18,200 nucleotides of DNA from an uncultured Bacilli bacterium (GTDB lineage Bacteria; Bacillota_I; Bacilli_A; RF39; UBA660). Position 1 is the stretch's first letter. Each line of letters opens with the position of its first letter. Shown here one piece after another: positions 1 through 7,244 of this stretch. The notes beneath the pieces were generated by a model. It saw only the letters and a program-made list of their open reading frames with translations, did no database searches and was not told where the DNA came from. Made by a program: the position numbers and the translations under genes. The stretch covers positions 1-18,200 of the forward strand of contig CANQIY010000012.1 of assembly GCA_947624125.1 (NCBI GenBank), given 5' to 3'.

Positions 1-84
1 TGGGGTAAACCAGCCCTTGGTCATAAAACTCGTAAATCTAAAAAAGCTTCTGAAAAATTAATAATTAGTAGGAAGAGTAAATAG
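1..84 (+). CDS. rplB: 50S ribosomal protein L2, C-terminal end (partial)
   Basis: Only the last 27 codons and a TAG stop are present. They begin at the Trp of the conserved L2 segment that reads WGKPALGHKTR, followed by a Lys/Arg-rich tail ending RKSK. This is the normal C-terminus of L2, the 23S-binding protein next to the peptidyl transferase centre. Position directly before rpsS is the standard S10-operon order, which supports the call despite the short length. The rest of the gene lies outside the window. Confidence 0.93.
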   Translation, partial: WGKPALGHKTRKSKKASEKLIISRKSK

Positions 85-93
85 GAGGAAAAT

Positions 94-363
94 ATGGCAA
101 GAAGTTTAAAAAAAGGGCCTTATGTTAGTGATTCACTTTTAAAAAAGGTTCAAACATTAAATGCAGAAAATAAAAAAGCAGTTGTTAAAACTTGGTCAAG
201 AAGAAGTACTATTTTTCCAGACTTTGTTGGCCATACCATAGCTGTTCATAACGGAAAAGATTTTATTCCTGTTTATATAACGGAAGAAATGGTAGGACAT
301 AAACTAGGCGAATTTTCACAAACTCGTAAGTTTACTGGTCATGCTGGTGGAGGTAATAAATAA
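94..363 (+). CDS. rpsS: 30S ribosomal protein S19
   Basis: This 89-aa protein matches S19 along its whole length: N-terminal MARSLKKGPYV, central SRRSTIFPDFVGHT, and a C-terminal VGHKLGEFSQTRKF block. S19 sits in the 30S head, contacts 16S rRNA with S13 and lies near the A-site finger. A strong AGGAGGA Shine-Dalgarno lies 3-9 nt before the ATG. The TAA stop overlaps the rplV ATG by one base (TAATG), so translation of the two is probably coupled. The length is slightly short of the usual 92 or so residues, with no missing core segment. Confidence 0.98.
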   Translation: MARSLKKGPYVSDSLLKKVQTLNAENKKAVVKTWSRRSTIFPDFVGHTIAVHNGKDFIPVYITEEMVGHKLGEFSQTRKFTGHAGGGNK

Positions 364-722
364 TGGAAGCATATGCAATTCATAAAGGTGCAATTATTAA
401 ACCTCGTTTAGCAAGAATGACTATGGATTTAATTAGGGGTAAAGACGTTAAGAGTGCAAGAAACATTTTAGAAGTAACAAATACTAAAGCTAGTGGAATG
501 ATTTTAAAAGTATTAAATTCTGCCGTTAGTAATGCCGTTAATAATTTTGGGGCTAAAGAAGAAGACTTAGTTATTAAAGAATGTTTCGTTAATCCCGGCC
601 GTGTTTTAAAAAGAATTCAATTTGCAAGCCGTGGTAATGTAGACCGTCATGATAAGAGAACAAGTCATATTAAAGTAGTTGTTACAGATAATAAAAGTGT
701 TGAGGAAGGAAGTGTTGCATAA
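363..722 (+). CDS. rplV: 50S ribosomal protein L22
   Basis: This 119-aa protein has the L22 fold signature: an N-terminal helix with KPRLARMTMDLIRGK, central NSAVSNAVNN, and C-terminal DKRTSHIKVVV. L22 binds 23S rRNA and its long beta-hairpin lines the nascent-peptide exit tunnel. Residues 83-95 (the hairpin tip) read KRIQFASRGNVDR, where most bacteria have a form like KRIMPRAKGRADR. The length is kept but the tip chemistry is changed. The ribosome-binding site GGTGGAGGT lies inside the end of rpsS. The stop overlaps rpsC by one base. Confidence 0.97.
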   Translation: MEAYAIHKGAIIKPRLARMTMDLIRGKDVKSARNILEVTNTKASGMILKVLNSAVSNAVNNFGAKEEDLVIKECFVNPGRVLKRIQFASRGNVDRHDKRTSHIKVVVTDNKSVEEGSVA

Positions 723-1402
723 TGGGACAAAAAGTTAATCCAGTTGGTTATCGTTTAGGCGTTAATAAAGATTGGGATTCACGTTGGTATGCGAAAAAAG
801 ATTATGCTGATTTTCTAAATAAAGATATCAAAATTCGTGAATATATCTTAAAAAATCTTAAAGATGCAGCAATTTCAAGTGTCGTTATTGAAAGAAAAAA
901 TAAAAAAGTTGATGTAACTATTAAAACTGCTAAACCAGGCGTTATTATTGGTCGTGGTGGTGAAGATATTGATGCTTTAAGAAAGAAAATATCAAAATTA
1001 GTTAATGAAGAAGTTTATATCAATATTATTGAAGAAAAAAATCCTAATTTAAATGCTAAATTAGTAGCGGATAATATTGCCATGCAAATCGAAAATAGAG
1101 CACCATTTAGAGCGGCACAAAAAAGAGCTATTCGTGATACAATGAAAGCTGGAGCTAAAGGAATTAAAACTTTAGTATCAGGTCGACTTAATGGTGTAGA
1201 AATGGCTCGTAGTGAAGGATATACAGAAGGAACTGTACCACTTCATACAATTAGAGCTGATATCGATTATGCGCAAAGTGAAGCGAACACTACTTATGGA
1301 AAAATTGGGGTTAAGGTATGGATTTATAAAGATGAAATTCTACCAGCTAAAAAAAATGTAAAAAAGGAGGCGACTTCAAATGTTGATGCCAAAGAGGACT
1401 AA
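722..1402 (+). CDS. rpsC: 30S ribosomal protein S3
   Basis: This 226-aa protein starts MGQKVNPVGYRLG, the S3 N-terminus. It carries a type-2 KH domain with the GRGG loop at residues 77-80, then the S3 C-terminal domain with RRxxx-like RAPFRAAQKRAIRDTMKAGAKG and the VSGRLNGVEMARSE signature. S3 forms part of the mRNA entry tunnel with S4 and S5. The start overlaps the rplV stop in a TAATG junction. The C-terminal tail (about 20 residues, Lys/Glu-rich) overlaps the start of rplP by 23 nt and encodes the rplP Shine-Dalgarno. Confidence 0.98.
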   Translation: MGQKVNPVGYRLGVNKDWDSRWYAKKDYADFLNKDIKIREYILKNLKDAAISSVVIERKNKKVDVTIKTAKPGVIIGRGGEDIDALRKKISKLVNEEVYINIIEEKNPNLNAKLVADNIAMQIENRAPFRAAQKRAIRDTMKAGAKGIKTLVSGRLNGVEMARSEGYTEGTVPLHTIRADIDYAQSEANTTYGKIGVKVWIYKDEILPAKKNVKKEATSNVDAKED

Positions 1403-1793
1403 ATATAGAAAGTCGCACAGATTAACATATGATGGTCATGCTAAAGGAAATACCACTCTTACTAAGGGTGATTATGGCCTAGTGGCTTTAGAAGGAGCTT
1501 GGGTTTCAGCTCGCCAAATCGAAGCAGCTCGTATTGCCATGACTCGTTATATGAAAAGAGGCGGAAAAGTATTTATTAATATTTTCCCACATTTACCATT
1601 AACTATGAAACCTTTAGAAACTCGTCAAGGTAAAGGTAAAGGTAACGTAGAACAATATGTTGCAGTAGTTAAAGAAGGTAAAATTATGTTTGAAATTAGT
1701 GATATTGATGAAGCAACAGCTAGAGAAGCCTTACGTCTTGCTTCACATAAATTACCAATCAGATGTAAGTTTATTAAAAAGGATGGTGAATAA
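1380..1793 (+). CDS. rplP: 50S ribosomal protein L16
   Basis: This 137-aa protein matches L16 throughout: MLMPKRTKYRK at the start, then KGNTTLTKGDYGL, ARIAMTRYMKRGGKVFI and the RQGKGKGNVEQYV block near the A-site. L16 helps organise the A-tRNA site of the 50S subunit. The start inside rpsC is supported by an AAGGAGG site at 1364-1370, 9 nt upstream, and by the family N-terminus (MLxPKR). The 23-nt overlap with rpsC suggests tight coupling. The next gene starts 2 nt after the stop. Confidence 0.97.
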   Translation: MLMPKRTKYRKSHRLTYDGHAKGNTTLTKGDYGLVALEGAWVSARQIEAARIAMTRYMKRGGKVFINIFPHLPLTMKPLETRQGKGKGNVEQYVAVVKEGKIMFEISDIDEATAREALRLASHKLPIRCKFIKKDGE

Positions 1794-1795
1794 AA

Positions 1796-1999
1796 GTGGA
1801 TATTAAAGATATTAGAAAATTATCTGATAATGATTTAAAAAAGAAAATCAGAGAAACTAAAGATGAATTATTCACAAAAAGAATGCAACAAGCTAATGGG
1901 ACATTAGAAAAACCAAAAGAACTTAATGTTTTAAGAAAAAATGTTGCAAAAATGAAAACTGTTCTTAGAGAAAGAGAAATAGAGGAGGAAAATAAATAA
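1796..1999 (+). CDS. rpmC: 50S ribosomal protein L29
   Basis: This 67-aa two-helix protein begins MDIKDIRKLSDNDL and contains the L29 hallmark segment ending KNVAKMKTVLREREIE. L29 sits at the tunnel exit beside L23. The start codon is GTG, two bases after the rplP stop. A GGTGA site at 1785-1789, inside the end of rplP, is the likely ribosome-binding site. The stop overlaps the rpsQ ATG by one base. Confidence 0.96.
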   Translation: MDIKDIRKLSDNDLKKKIRETKDELFTKRMQQANGTLEKPKELNVLRKNVAKMKTVLREREIEEENK

Positions 2000-2256
2000 T
2001 GACTACAAGAGTACAAGAATTAGTAGGAAAAGTAGTAAGTGATAAAAATGATAAGACAATTACTGTTTTAGTTGAAACTTATAAACGTCATCCTCTATAT
2101 AATAAAAGAGTTAAATATTCTAAGAAATATGCAGCTCATGATGAAAAAAATAAAGCTAATATAGGGGATACAGTTAAAATAAGACTAACAAAACCTATTT
2201 CAAAAACGAAGAAATATGAATTAGTAGAAGTCTTAGAAAAAGCTGTAATTCTTTAG
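1999..2256 (+). CDS. rpsQ: 30S ribosomal protein S17
   Basis: This 85-aa OB-fold protein has the S17 pattern: VGKVVSDKNDKTITVLVE, then KRHPLYNKRVKYSKKYAAHDE and the IGDTVKI block, ending in PISKTKKYELVEVLEKA. S17 is a primary 16S rRNA binder in the 30S body. A GAGGAGGAA site inside the end of rpmC precedes the ATG. The gap to rplN is 10 nt and the rplN ribosome-binding site overlaps the rpsQ stop. Confidence 0.97.
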   Translation: MTTRVQELVGKVVSDKNDKTITVLVETYKRHPLYNKRVKYSKKYAAHDEKNKANIGDTVKIRLTKPISKTKKYELVEVLEKAVIL

Positions 2257-2266
2257 GAGGTATACT

Positions 2267-2635
2267 ATGGTTAGTCAAGAAACAAGATTAAAAGTTGCTG
2301 ATAATACTGGTGCTCGTGAATTATTAGTTATTAAAGTCATGGGTGGAAGTAAAGTTAAAAGTGGCAATATTGGTGATATAGTAGTGGGAACTGTAAAAAA
2401 AGCTATTCCCAACAGTAATATGCCTAAAGGAAAAGTAGTAAAAGCAGTTATTGTTAGAACTACACAAGGAATTCGTCGTAATGATGGTTCTTATATTAAA
2501 TTTGATGACAATGCTTGTGTATTAATTAGAGATGATAAAACTCCAATTGGTACAAGAGTATTAGGTCCGGTAGCTAGAGAATTAAGAGAAAAAGAATATA
2601 CTAAAATTGTTTCTTTAGCTCCAGAGGTTTTATAG
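2267..2635 (+). CDS. rplN: 50S ribosomal protein L14
   Basis: The 122-aa length is exactly the usual one for L14. Signature segments are QETRLKVADNTGARE, VKAVIVRTTQGIRRNDGSYIKF split by the family Gly, FDDNACVLIRDD, and the ending VARELREKEYTKIVSLAPEVL. L14 forms intersubunit bridges with 16S rRNA and is the docking site for the silencing factor RsfS. An AGGAGGT site lies 5 nt before the ATG. Confidence 0.98.
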   Translation: MVSQETRLKVADNTGARELLVIKVMGGSKVKSGNIGDIVVGTVKKAIPNSNMPKGKVVKAVIVRTTQGIRRNDGSYIKFDDNACVLIRDDKTPIGTRVLGPVARELREKEYTKIVSLAPEVL

Positions 2636-2643
2636 GAGGCAAT

Positions 2644-2940
2644 ATGAAAATAAAAGTTAATGATACAGTGCGTGTTATTGCTGGTGAAGATAAAGGGAAA
2701 ACCGGTAAAGTACTAAAGACTTTTGCATCTAAACAAAAAGTAGTTGTAGAAGGAATAAATATTGCAAAAAGACATACAAAACCAAGAACAAATAATGATA
2801 AGGGTGGTATTTTCGATATTGAAATGCCAATTCATGTATCAAATGTAGTTTTAGAAAAAGCGAAAAAAGAAGAAAAGAAAAGTGAAACAAAAGCCAAAGC
2901 AGAAAAAACCAAAAAAACTACAAAAAAGGCTAGTAAGTAG
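2644..2940 (+). CDS. rplX: 50S ribosomal protein L24
   Basis: This 98-aa protein has an N-terminal KOW motif (residues 4-30 or so, VNDTVRVIAGEDKGKTGKV) and the L24 segment GINIAKRHTKPR, then GGIFDIEMPIHVSNV. L24 is an assembly initiator that binds the 5' end of 23S rRNA near the tunnel exit. The last 25 residues or so are a Lys/Glu/Thr-rich tail ending KKTTKKASK, probably disordered. The core is normal and the tail may simply add rRNA or surface contacts. An AGGAGG site lies just before the ATG. Confidence 0.97.
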   Translation: MKIKVNDTVRVIAGEDKGKTGKVLKTFASKQKVVVEGINIAKRHTKPRTNNDKGGIFDIEMPIHVSNVVLEKAKKEEKKSETKAKAEKTKKTTKKASK

Positions 2941-2948
2941 GTGAATTT

Positions 2949-3488
2949 ATGAGTAATTTTAAAGAAATGTATGAAAAAAATATTAAAAAAGATTTAATGA
3001 AAGAATTTAATTACAAGAGCATTATGCAAGTACCTAAATTAGAGAAAATTGTTATCAATATGGGTGTTGGTGAAGGTGCTCATGATATTAAATTTGTCGA
3101 AGCTGCTGTTAAAGACTTAGAATTAATTGCTGGTCAAAAAGCAGTTGTAACAAAAGCTCGTAAATCAATTGCTGGTTTCAAATTAAGAGAAGGTCAATCT
3201 GTAGGTGTTAAAGTTACTTTAAGAGGCGAAAACATGTACAACTTTATGGAAAAATTAATTAAAGTTGGCTTACCTCGGGTAAGAGATTTCCGGGGAATTT
3301 CAGCTCATGCTTTTGATGGTAAAGGAAATTATACTTTAGGTGTTAAAGAACAATTAATATTTCCAGAAATAGAATATGACAATGTTTATAAAATAAGAGG
3401 TATGGATATTGTTTTTGTAACAACGGCAAAAAGTAATGAAGAAGCACTTGCATTACTTAAGGCATTTGGAATGCCATTTAAGGGTTAG
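2949..3488 (+). CDS. rplE: 50S ribosomal protein L5
   Basis: The 179-aa length equals the usual bacterial L5. Recognisable parts are the N-terminal MYEKNIKKDLMKEFNYKS, the PKLEKIVINMGVGE block, ARKSIAGFKLREGQSVGVKV split around the conserved Gly, GLPRVRDFRG and the C-terminal ALLKAFGMPFK. L5 joins 5S rRNA to the central protuberance with L18 and L25-type proteins. An AGGTGA site overlaps the rplX stop and lies 4 nt before the ATG. Confidence 0.98.
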   Translation: MSNFKEMYEKNIKKDLMKEFNYKSIMQVPKLEKIVINMGVGEGAHDIKFVEAAVKDLELIAGQKAVVTKARKSIAGFKLREGQSVGVKVTLRGENMYNFMEKLIKVGLPRVRDFRGISAHAFDGKGNYTLGVKEQLIFPEIEYDNVYKIRGMDIVFVTTAKSNEEALALLKAFGMPFKG

Positions 3489-3498
3489 GAGGATTTAT

Positions 3499-3684
3499 AT
3501 GGCTAAAAAAAGTATGGTTATAAAAAATAAAAGAACTCCAAAGTTTTCTACTAGAGAATACACAAGATGTGAAAGATGTGGAAGACCTCATGCAGTACTT
3601 AGTAAATTTAAATTATGTCGTATCTGTTTTAGAGAACTTGCAAATAAAGGCCAAATCCCTGGCGTAAAGAAATCTAGTTGGTAA
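3499..3684 (+). CDS. rpsZ: 30S ribosomal protein S14, zinc-binding (type Z)
   Basis: This is a 61-aa S14 of the short, zinc-containing form. Cysteines at residues 24, 27, 40 and 43 form two CxxC pairs (CERC and CRIC), followed by the S14 C-terminus GQIPGVKKSSW. The chosen start has an AGGAGG site at 3487-3492 and gives MAKKSMVIKNKRTPKF, the family N-terminus. An upstream in-frame ATG inside rplE would add 21 unrelated residues and was rejected. S14 lies in the 30S head near S3 and S10. No zinc-free paralogue is in the window. Confidence 0.97.
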   Translation: MAKKSMVIKNKRTPKFSTREYTRCERCGRPHAVLSKFKLCRICFRELANKGQIPGVKKSSW

Positions 3685-3698
3685 GAAGGAGGAACAAT

Positions 3699-4097
3699 AT
3701 GTTTGTAGAAGATAAAATAGCTGATATGTTAACTCGTATTCGTAATGCTGTAATCATGAAGTATACTACTGTTGAAGTAATTGGTACGAAAATGACTTTA
3801 GGCATTGCTGAAATATTAAAAAGAGAAGGTTACATTGAAGATTTTAAATATGAAAAAAATTCTAAAGGTGATAAGTTAACATTAACATTAAAATATGGTG
3901 ACAAAAAAGAAAGAGTTATTACTGGTCTTAGAAGAATTAGTAAATCTGGTCTACGTGTTTATGCAAAAGCTAATGAAGTTCCTCGTGTTCTTAATGGCTT
4001 AGGCATTGCAATTATTTCTACTTCTAAAGGTTTAATGACTGATAAAGAAGCAAGAGAACAAAGATTAGGAGGCGAAGTCCTTGCCTATATTTGGTAA
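3699..4097 (+). CDS. rpsH: 30S ribosomal protein S8
   Basis: The 132-aa protein has the S8 length and signatures: DKIADMLTRIRNA near the start, a central KRISKSGLR-like RRISKSGLRVY, and the C-terminal LGIAIISTSKGLMTDKEAR then GGEVLAYIW. S8 binds helix 21 of 16S rRNA and in enteric bacteria also represses its own operon. The ATG follows an AAGGAGG site at 3686-3692. An in-frame ATG 21 nt upstream lies inside rpsZ and lacks a good site. Confidence 0.98.
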   Translation: MFVEDKIADMLTRIRNAVIMKYTTVEVIGTKMTLGIAEILKREGYIEDFKYEKNSKGDKLTLTLKYGDKKERVITGLRRISKSGLRVYAKANEVPRVLNGLGIAIISTSKGLMTDKEAREQRLGGEVLAYIW

Positions 4098-4103
4098 GTA
4101 ATT

Positions 4104-4640
4104 ATGAGTAGAATTGGTGAAAGAAAAATCGTTATTCCTGAAGGTATTACCGTAACTGAAAATAATAATATGGTAACCGTTAAAGGACAAAAAGGTGAAT
4201 TAACAAGAGAAATCAATGAACTTGTCAAAGTAGAAGTTAGCGATGGATTTGTAAAAACAACCCAAAAAGTTGCCTCTAAAGAAGCTAATATGATGCAAGG
4301 AACAACTAATTCATTACTTAAAAGTATGATTGATGGTGTATCTAAAGGTTTTGAAAAAGGTTTAGAAGCAGTTGGTGTTGGTTATCGTTTCAATCTACAA
4401 GGTAATAAAATAATTGTCAGTGCTGGTTATAGTCATCCAGTGGAAGTAGTTATTCCTGAAGGATTAAGTGCTGAACTTGTTAGTAATACAGAATTAACAA
4501 TTAAAGGAATTGATAAGCAAAAAGTTTCTGAATTTGCAGCGAATGTTCGTAAAATAAGAGAACCTGAACCATATAAAGGCAAAGGAATTCGTTATAAAGG
4601 CGAAATAGTTCGTCGTAAAGAAGGAAAGAAAGCGGCTTAA
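4104..4640 (+). CDS. rplF: 50S ribosomal protein L6
   Basis: This 178-aa protein matches L6: MSRIGERKIVIPEGI at the start, the repeated L6 fold, GVGYRFNLQGNKIIVSAGYSHPV, and the signature IREPEPYKGKGIRYKGE near the C-terminus. L6 contacts the sarcin-ricin loop region used by translation factors. Unlike its neighbours the gene lacks a clear Shine-Dalgarno in the 20 nt before the ATG, so its initiation probably depends on coupling to rpsH, whose stop is 6 nt upstream. Confidence 0.98.
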   Translation: MSRIGERKIVIPEGITVTENNNMVTVKGQKGELTREINELVKVEVSDGFVKTTQKVASKEANMMQGTTNSLLKSMIDGVSKGFEKGLEAVGVGYRFNLQGNKIIVSAGYSHPVEVVIPEGLSAELVSNTELTIKGIDKQKVSEFAANVRKIREPEPYKGKGIRYKGEIVRRKEGKKAA

Positions 4641-4652
4641 GGAGGTTAAAAT

Positions 4653-5009
4653 ATGATAAAAAAAGAATCTAGAAATAAAACTCGTCAAATGAGACATGCT
4701 AGAGTAAGAAAAAATTTAAGTGGAACTAAAGAAATGCCTAGATTAAATGTTTTCCGCTCTAACAGTGAAATTTATGCTCAAGTTATTGATGATGTAACTG
4801 GTTCAACTTTAGTCTCATCTTCAAGCCGAGCATTAAAACTTGCAAATGGTGGTAATATTGAAGCCGCTAAAAAAGTTGGTCAAGATATTGCTGAAAAATG
4901 CAAAAAAGCAAAAATTACAAAAGTTGTATTTGACCGTGGTGGATATTTGTATCATGGTCGGATAAGCGCTCTAGCCGATGCCGCTAGAGAAGCTGGATTA
5001 GAGATATAG
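4653..5009 (+). CDS. rplR: 50S ribosomal protein L18
   Basis: This 118-aa protein shows the L18 pattern: basic N-terminus with RHARVRKNLSGT, PRLNVFRSNSEIYAQVIDD, AKKVGQDIAEKCKK, VVFDRGGYLYHGRISALAD and AAREAGLEI. L18 binds 5S rRNA with L5. A near-perfect AAGGAGGT site at 4639-4646 precedes the ATG and overlaps the rplF stop. Confidence 0.98.
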   Translation: MIKKESRNKTRQMRHARVRKNLSGTKEMPRLNVFRSNSEIYAQVIDDVTGSTLVSSSSRALKLANGGNIEAAKKVGQDIAEKCKKAKITKVVFDRGGYLYHGRISALADAAREAGLEI

Positions 5010-5019
5010 GAGGACTTTT

Positions 5020-5538
5020 ATGGACAAAAAAATAGTTAATAGAAAAAGTAATGATGCTAAGAAAAATTTGTTAGAGGAAAAAGTTATTTCTATATCTAAG
5101 GTAACAAAAGTTACTAAGGGTGGAAGACATTTTCGTTTTAAAGCTGATGTAGCTGTTGGTAATAGAAAAGGTTTAGTTGGTATTGGAACTGGTAAAGCTA
5201 ATGAAGTTTCTGAAGCAATTAAAAAAGCTATTCAAGCAGCAAATAAAAATGTTATTAAAATATCCTTAATTGATAATAGAACTATACCTCATGATGAAAT
5301 CGGAAAAGTAGGTAGAAGCGTTGTTCTTATTAAACCTGCTAAAGAAGGTCGAGGCATAATTGCTGGTGGAGCTGCTAGAGCAGTTTTAGAATTAGCTGGT
5401 GTTAAAGATATTGTTGCTAAAAGTTTAGGAGCTAATACCCAAATAAATGTGGCTAAAGCTACACTACAAGCATTACAAGCTCAAAGAACACCAGAACACA
5501 TTGCTCTTCTTCGTGGCAAAAAAGTGGAGGAATTATAA
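5020..5538 (+). CDS. rpsE: 30S ribosomal protein S5
   Basis: This 172-aa protein has a Lys-rich N-terminal extension, the double-stranded-RNA-binding-like S5 N-domain (VTKVTKGGRHFRFKADVAVG, then GIGTGKANEVSEAI) and the C-domain with GRGIIAGGAARAVLELAGV and AKSLGANT. S5 works with S4 and S12 in decoding accuracy and lines the mRNA entry. An AGGAGGA site precedes the ATG. The stop overlaps the rplO ATG by one base, so no rpmD (L30) gene, normally found here, can fit between. Confidence 0.98.
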   Translation: MDKKIVNRKSNDAKKNLLEEKVISISKVTKVTKGGRHFRFKADVAVGNRKGLVGIGTGKANEVSEAIKKAIQAANKNVIKISLIDNRTIPHDEIGKVGRSVVLIKPAKEGRGIIAGGAARAVLELAGVKDIVAKSLGANTQINVAKATLQALQAQRTPEHIALLRGKKVEEL

Positions 5539-5981
5539 TGAGATTAGATAATTTACCAAAATCAAAAGAAACAAAAGTATCAAAAAGAGTCGGAAGAGGA
5601 CCAGGTAGTGGAATGGGTAAAACTTCAACTCGTGGCGAAAAAGGTCAAAAAGCGAGAAGTGGCTCATCTATTCCAGCATGGTTCCAAGGTGGACAAGCAC
5701 CATTATATAGAAGAATTCCTAAAAGAGGATTTAATAATAAAAGATTTAGAACAGAATTTGCTACGATTAATTTAGATAGTTTAAATAAATTTTTTAAAGA
5801 TGGTGATACTGTTACACCAGAAATATTAAAAGAAAGAGGAATAATAAAAAACGGTTTGTGTGGTATTAAAGTTTTAGCTAATGGTACATTAGATAAAAAA
5901 TTAACAATTAAAGCACACAGATTTTCTAGTAAAGCTGTTAGCAAAATAGAAGATGCCGGTGGCAAAGCTGAGGTGATTTAG
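5538..5981 (+). CDS. rplO: 50S ribosomal protein L15
   Basis: The 147-aa length is normal for L15. The glycine-rich N-terminus has KRVGRGPGSGMGKTSTRG and GQKARSG, followed by FQGGQAPLYRRIPKRGFNN. The C-terminal domain ends SKIEDAGGKAEVI, the usual L15 close. L15 binds 23S rRNA late in 50S assembly. The GTGGAGGAA site lies within the last codons of rpsE. secY begins on the next base after the TAG stop. Confidence 0.98.
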   Translation: MRLDNLPKSKETKVSKRVGRGPGSGMGKTSTRGEKGQKARSGSSIPAWFQGGQAPLYRRIPKRGFNNKRFRTEFATINLDSLNKFFKDGDTVTPEILKERGIIKNGLCGIKVLANGTLDKKLTIKAHRFSSKAVSKIEDAGGKAEVI

Positions 5982-7244
5982 ATGTTTCGTGGGTTTTCCC
6001 AACTTTTTAGCAAATCAAATAAAGATTTAAGAAAGAGAATATATTTTACATTACTTTGTTTGGGTCTATTTTGTTTAGGAACAACAGTAATGGTGCCATG
6101 GGCATCTGATACAATTGATAATTTAGGTTTTTTAGAAATATTTAACTTAATGAGTGGTGGAGGACTTCAAAATTTATCTATTTTTGCTTTAGGAGTTTCT
6201 CCTTACATCACAGCATCAATTATTACCCAATTTTTACAAATGGATATTATACCTTATTTTAGTGAATTAAAAGACCAAGGATATGTTGGTAGACAAAAGA
6301 TGAATAAAATCAATCGTTATTTAGCAATTATCTTTGCTTTTATTCAAGCTTATGCTATATGTATGTTTTACATAAGTAGTCTTGGCACAATGGAAATTAT
6401 TAAAACAGCTTTAGTTATGACAGCAGGTACAGCTTTCTGTTTATGGTTAGGCGATGAAATTACTAAAAAGGGTGTTGGTAACGGAACTTCCATGATAATC
6501 ATGGCTGGTATTATGCTTAGTATGAGAAGTATTTTTACCGGAGCATATAATGCCTTTATTCATGGTTCATATAGTTTAGGTATAGGTATTGTGTTATTTA
6601 TTGTCTTTATTTTAGTTTATTTATTAGTTTTAGTAGGTATTATTTATATTCAACTAGCTGAAAGAAGAATACCTATTCAATATTCAAATCGAACAACTAG
6701 TGCTTATGGTGCGCAACAAAGTTATTTACCAATTAAAATAAATGCAGCGGGAGTTATCCCTGTTATATTTGCGCAAATATTATTAACTGTTCCATCAACT
6801 ATCGCGGCACTTACGAAAAGTGAAAGTGCCATGAATTTCATTAATAAATATATAATATATTCATCAAATACAGGCATGATACTTTATGTATTATTGATTA
6901 TTTTCTTTGGATATTTTTATACATTTATGATTATGAACCCAGAAGAGATGAGCAAAAATCTTAATGAAAGAGGAGGATATATTCCGGGCATTAGACCAGG
7001 AAATGATACTTCGAAGTTTATTGGCTCATCAATAAGTAAACTTACAATTGTAGGTAGTATATTCTTAACAATTATTGCTATTTTACCAGTATTAGTAAGT
7101 AGATTTACATCTCTTCCTAGTACGGTTACAATTGGTGGTACAGGGTTATTAATTGTTGTTGGTGTGGCAATTGAAACATATAAACAAATTGAAAGTAGTT
7201 TATACGCTAGAAGTTATAAAGAAAAGAGAAGACGTATACGATGA
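5982..7244 (+). CDS. secY: Preprotein translocase subunit SecY
   Basis: This 420-aa membrane protein is the pore subunit of the Sec translocon. About ten hydrophobic segments are visible, the first at residues 20-40 or so. The conserved plug region around GGGLQNLSIFALGVSPYI and the second-helix segment ITASIITQFL are intact. Later conserved parts are IPIQYSNR, PIKINAAGVIPVIFAQ, NPEEMSKNLNERGGYIPGIRPG and the C-terminal tail with YKEKRRRIR. It is a little shorter than the usual 430 or so. The ribosome-binding site GAGGTGA lies in the end of rplO. The stop overlaps adk by four bases (ATGA). Confidence 0.98.
   Translation: MFRGFSQLFSKSNKDLRKRIYFTLLCLGLFCLGTTVMVPWASDTIDNLGFLEIFNLMSGGGLQNLSIFALGVSPYITASIITQFLQMDIIPYFSELKDQGYVGRQKMNKINRYLAIIFAFIQAYAICMFYISSLGTMEIIKTALVMTAGTAFCLWLGDEITKKGVGNGTSMIIMAGIMLSMRSIFTGAYNAFIHGSYSLGIGIVLFIVFILVYLLVLVGIIYIQLAERRIPIQYSNRTTSAYGAQQSYLPIKINAAGVIPVIFAQILLTVPSTIAALTKSESAMNFINKYIIYSSNTGMILYVLLIIFFGYFYTFMIMNPEEMSKNLNERGGYIPGIRPGNDTSKFIGSSISKLTIVGSIFLTIIAILPVLVSRFTSLPSTVTIGGTGLLIVVGVAIETYKQIESSLYARSYKEKRRRIR

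Noticed and set aside
1625..1660. GGTAAA direct repeats in rplP, and a similar run in rpsM near 9350.
   Set aside because: They encode conserved Gly-Lys runs of L16 and S13, so they reflect protein sequence and not a DNA repeat element.
1774..2016. Long open frames on the minus strand and in other frames inside ribosomal protein genes (also near 4494-4697, 5645-5965, 9304-9489, 10082-10633, 13228-13425, 14125-14439, 14969-15268).
   Set aside because: Each lies fully or nearly fully opposite a clearly conserved gene, has no ribosome-binding site, and gives Ser/Ile/Phe-rich translations typical of antisense AT-rich DNA.
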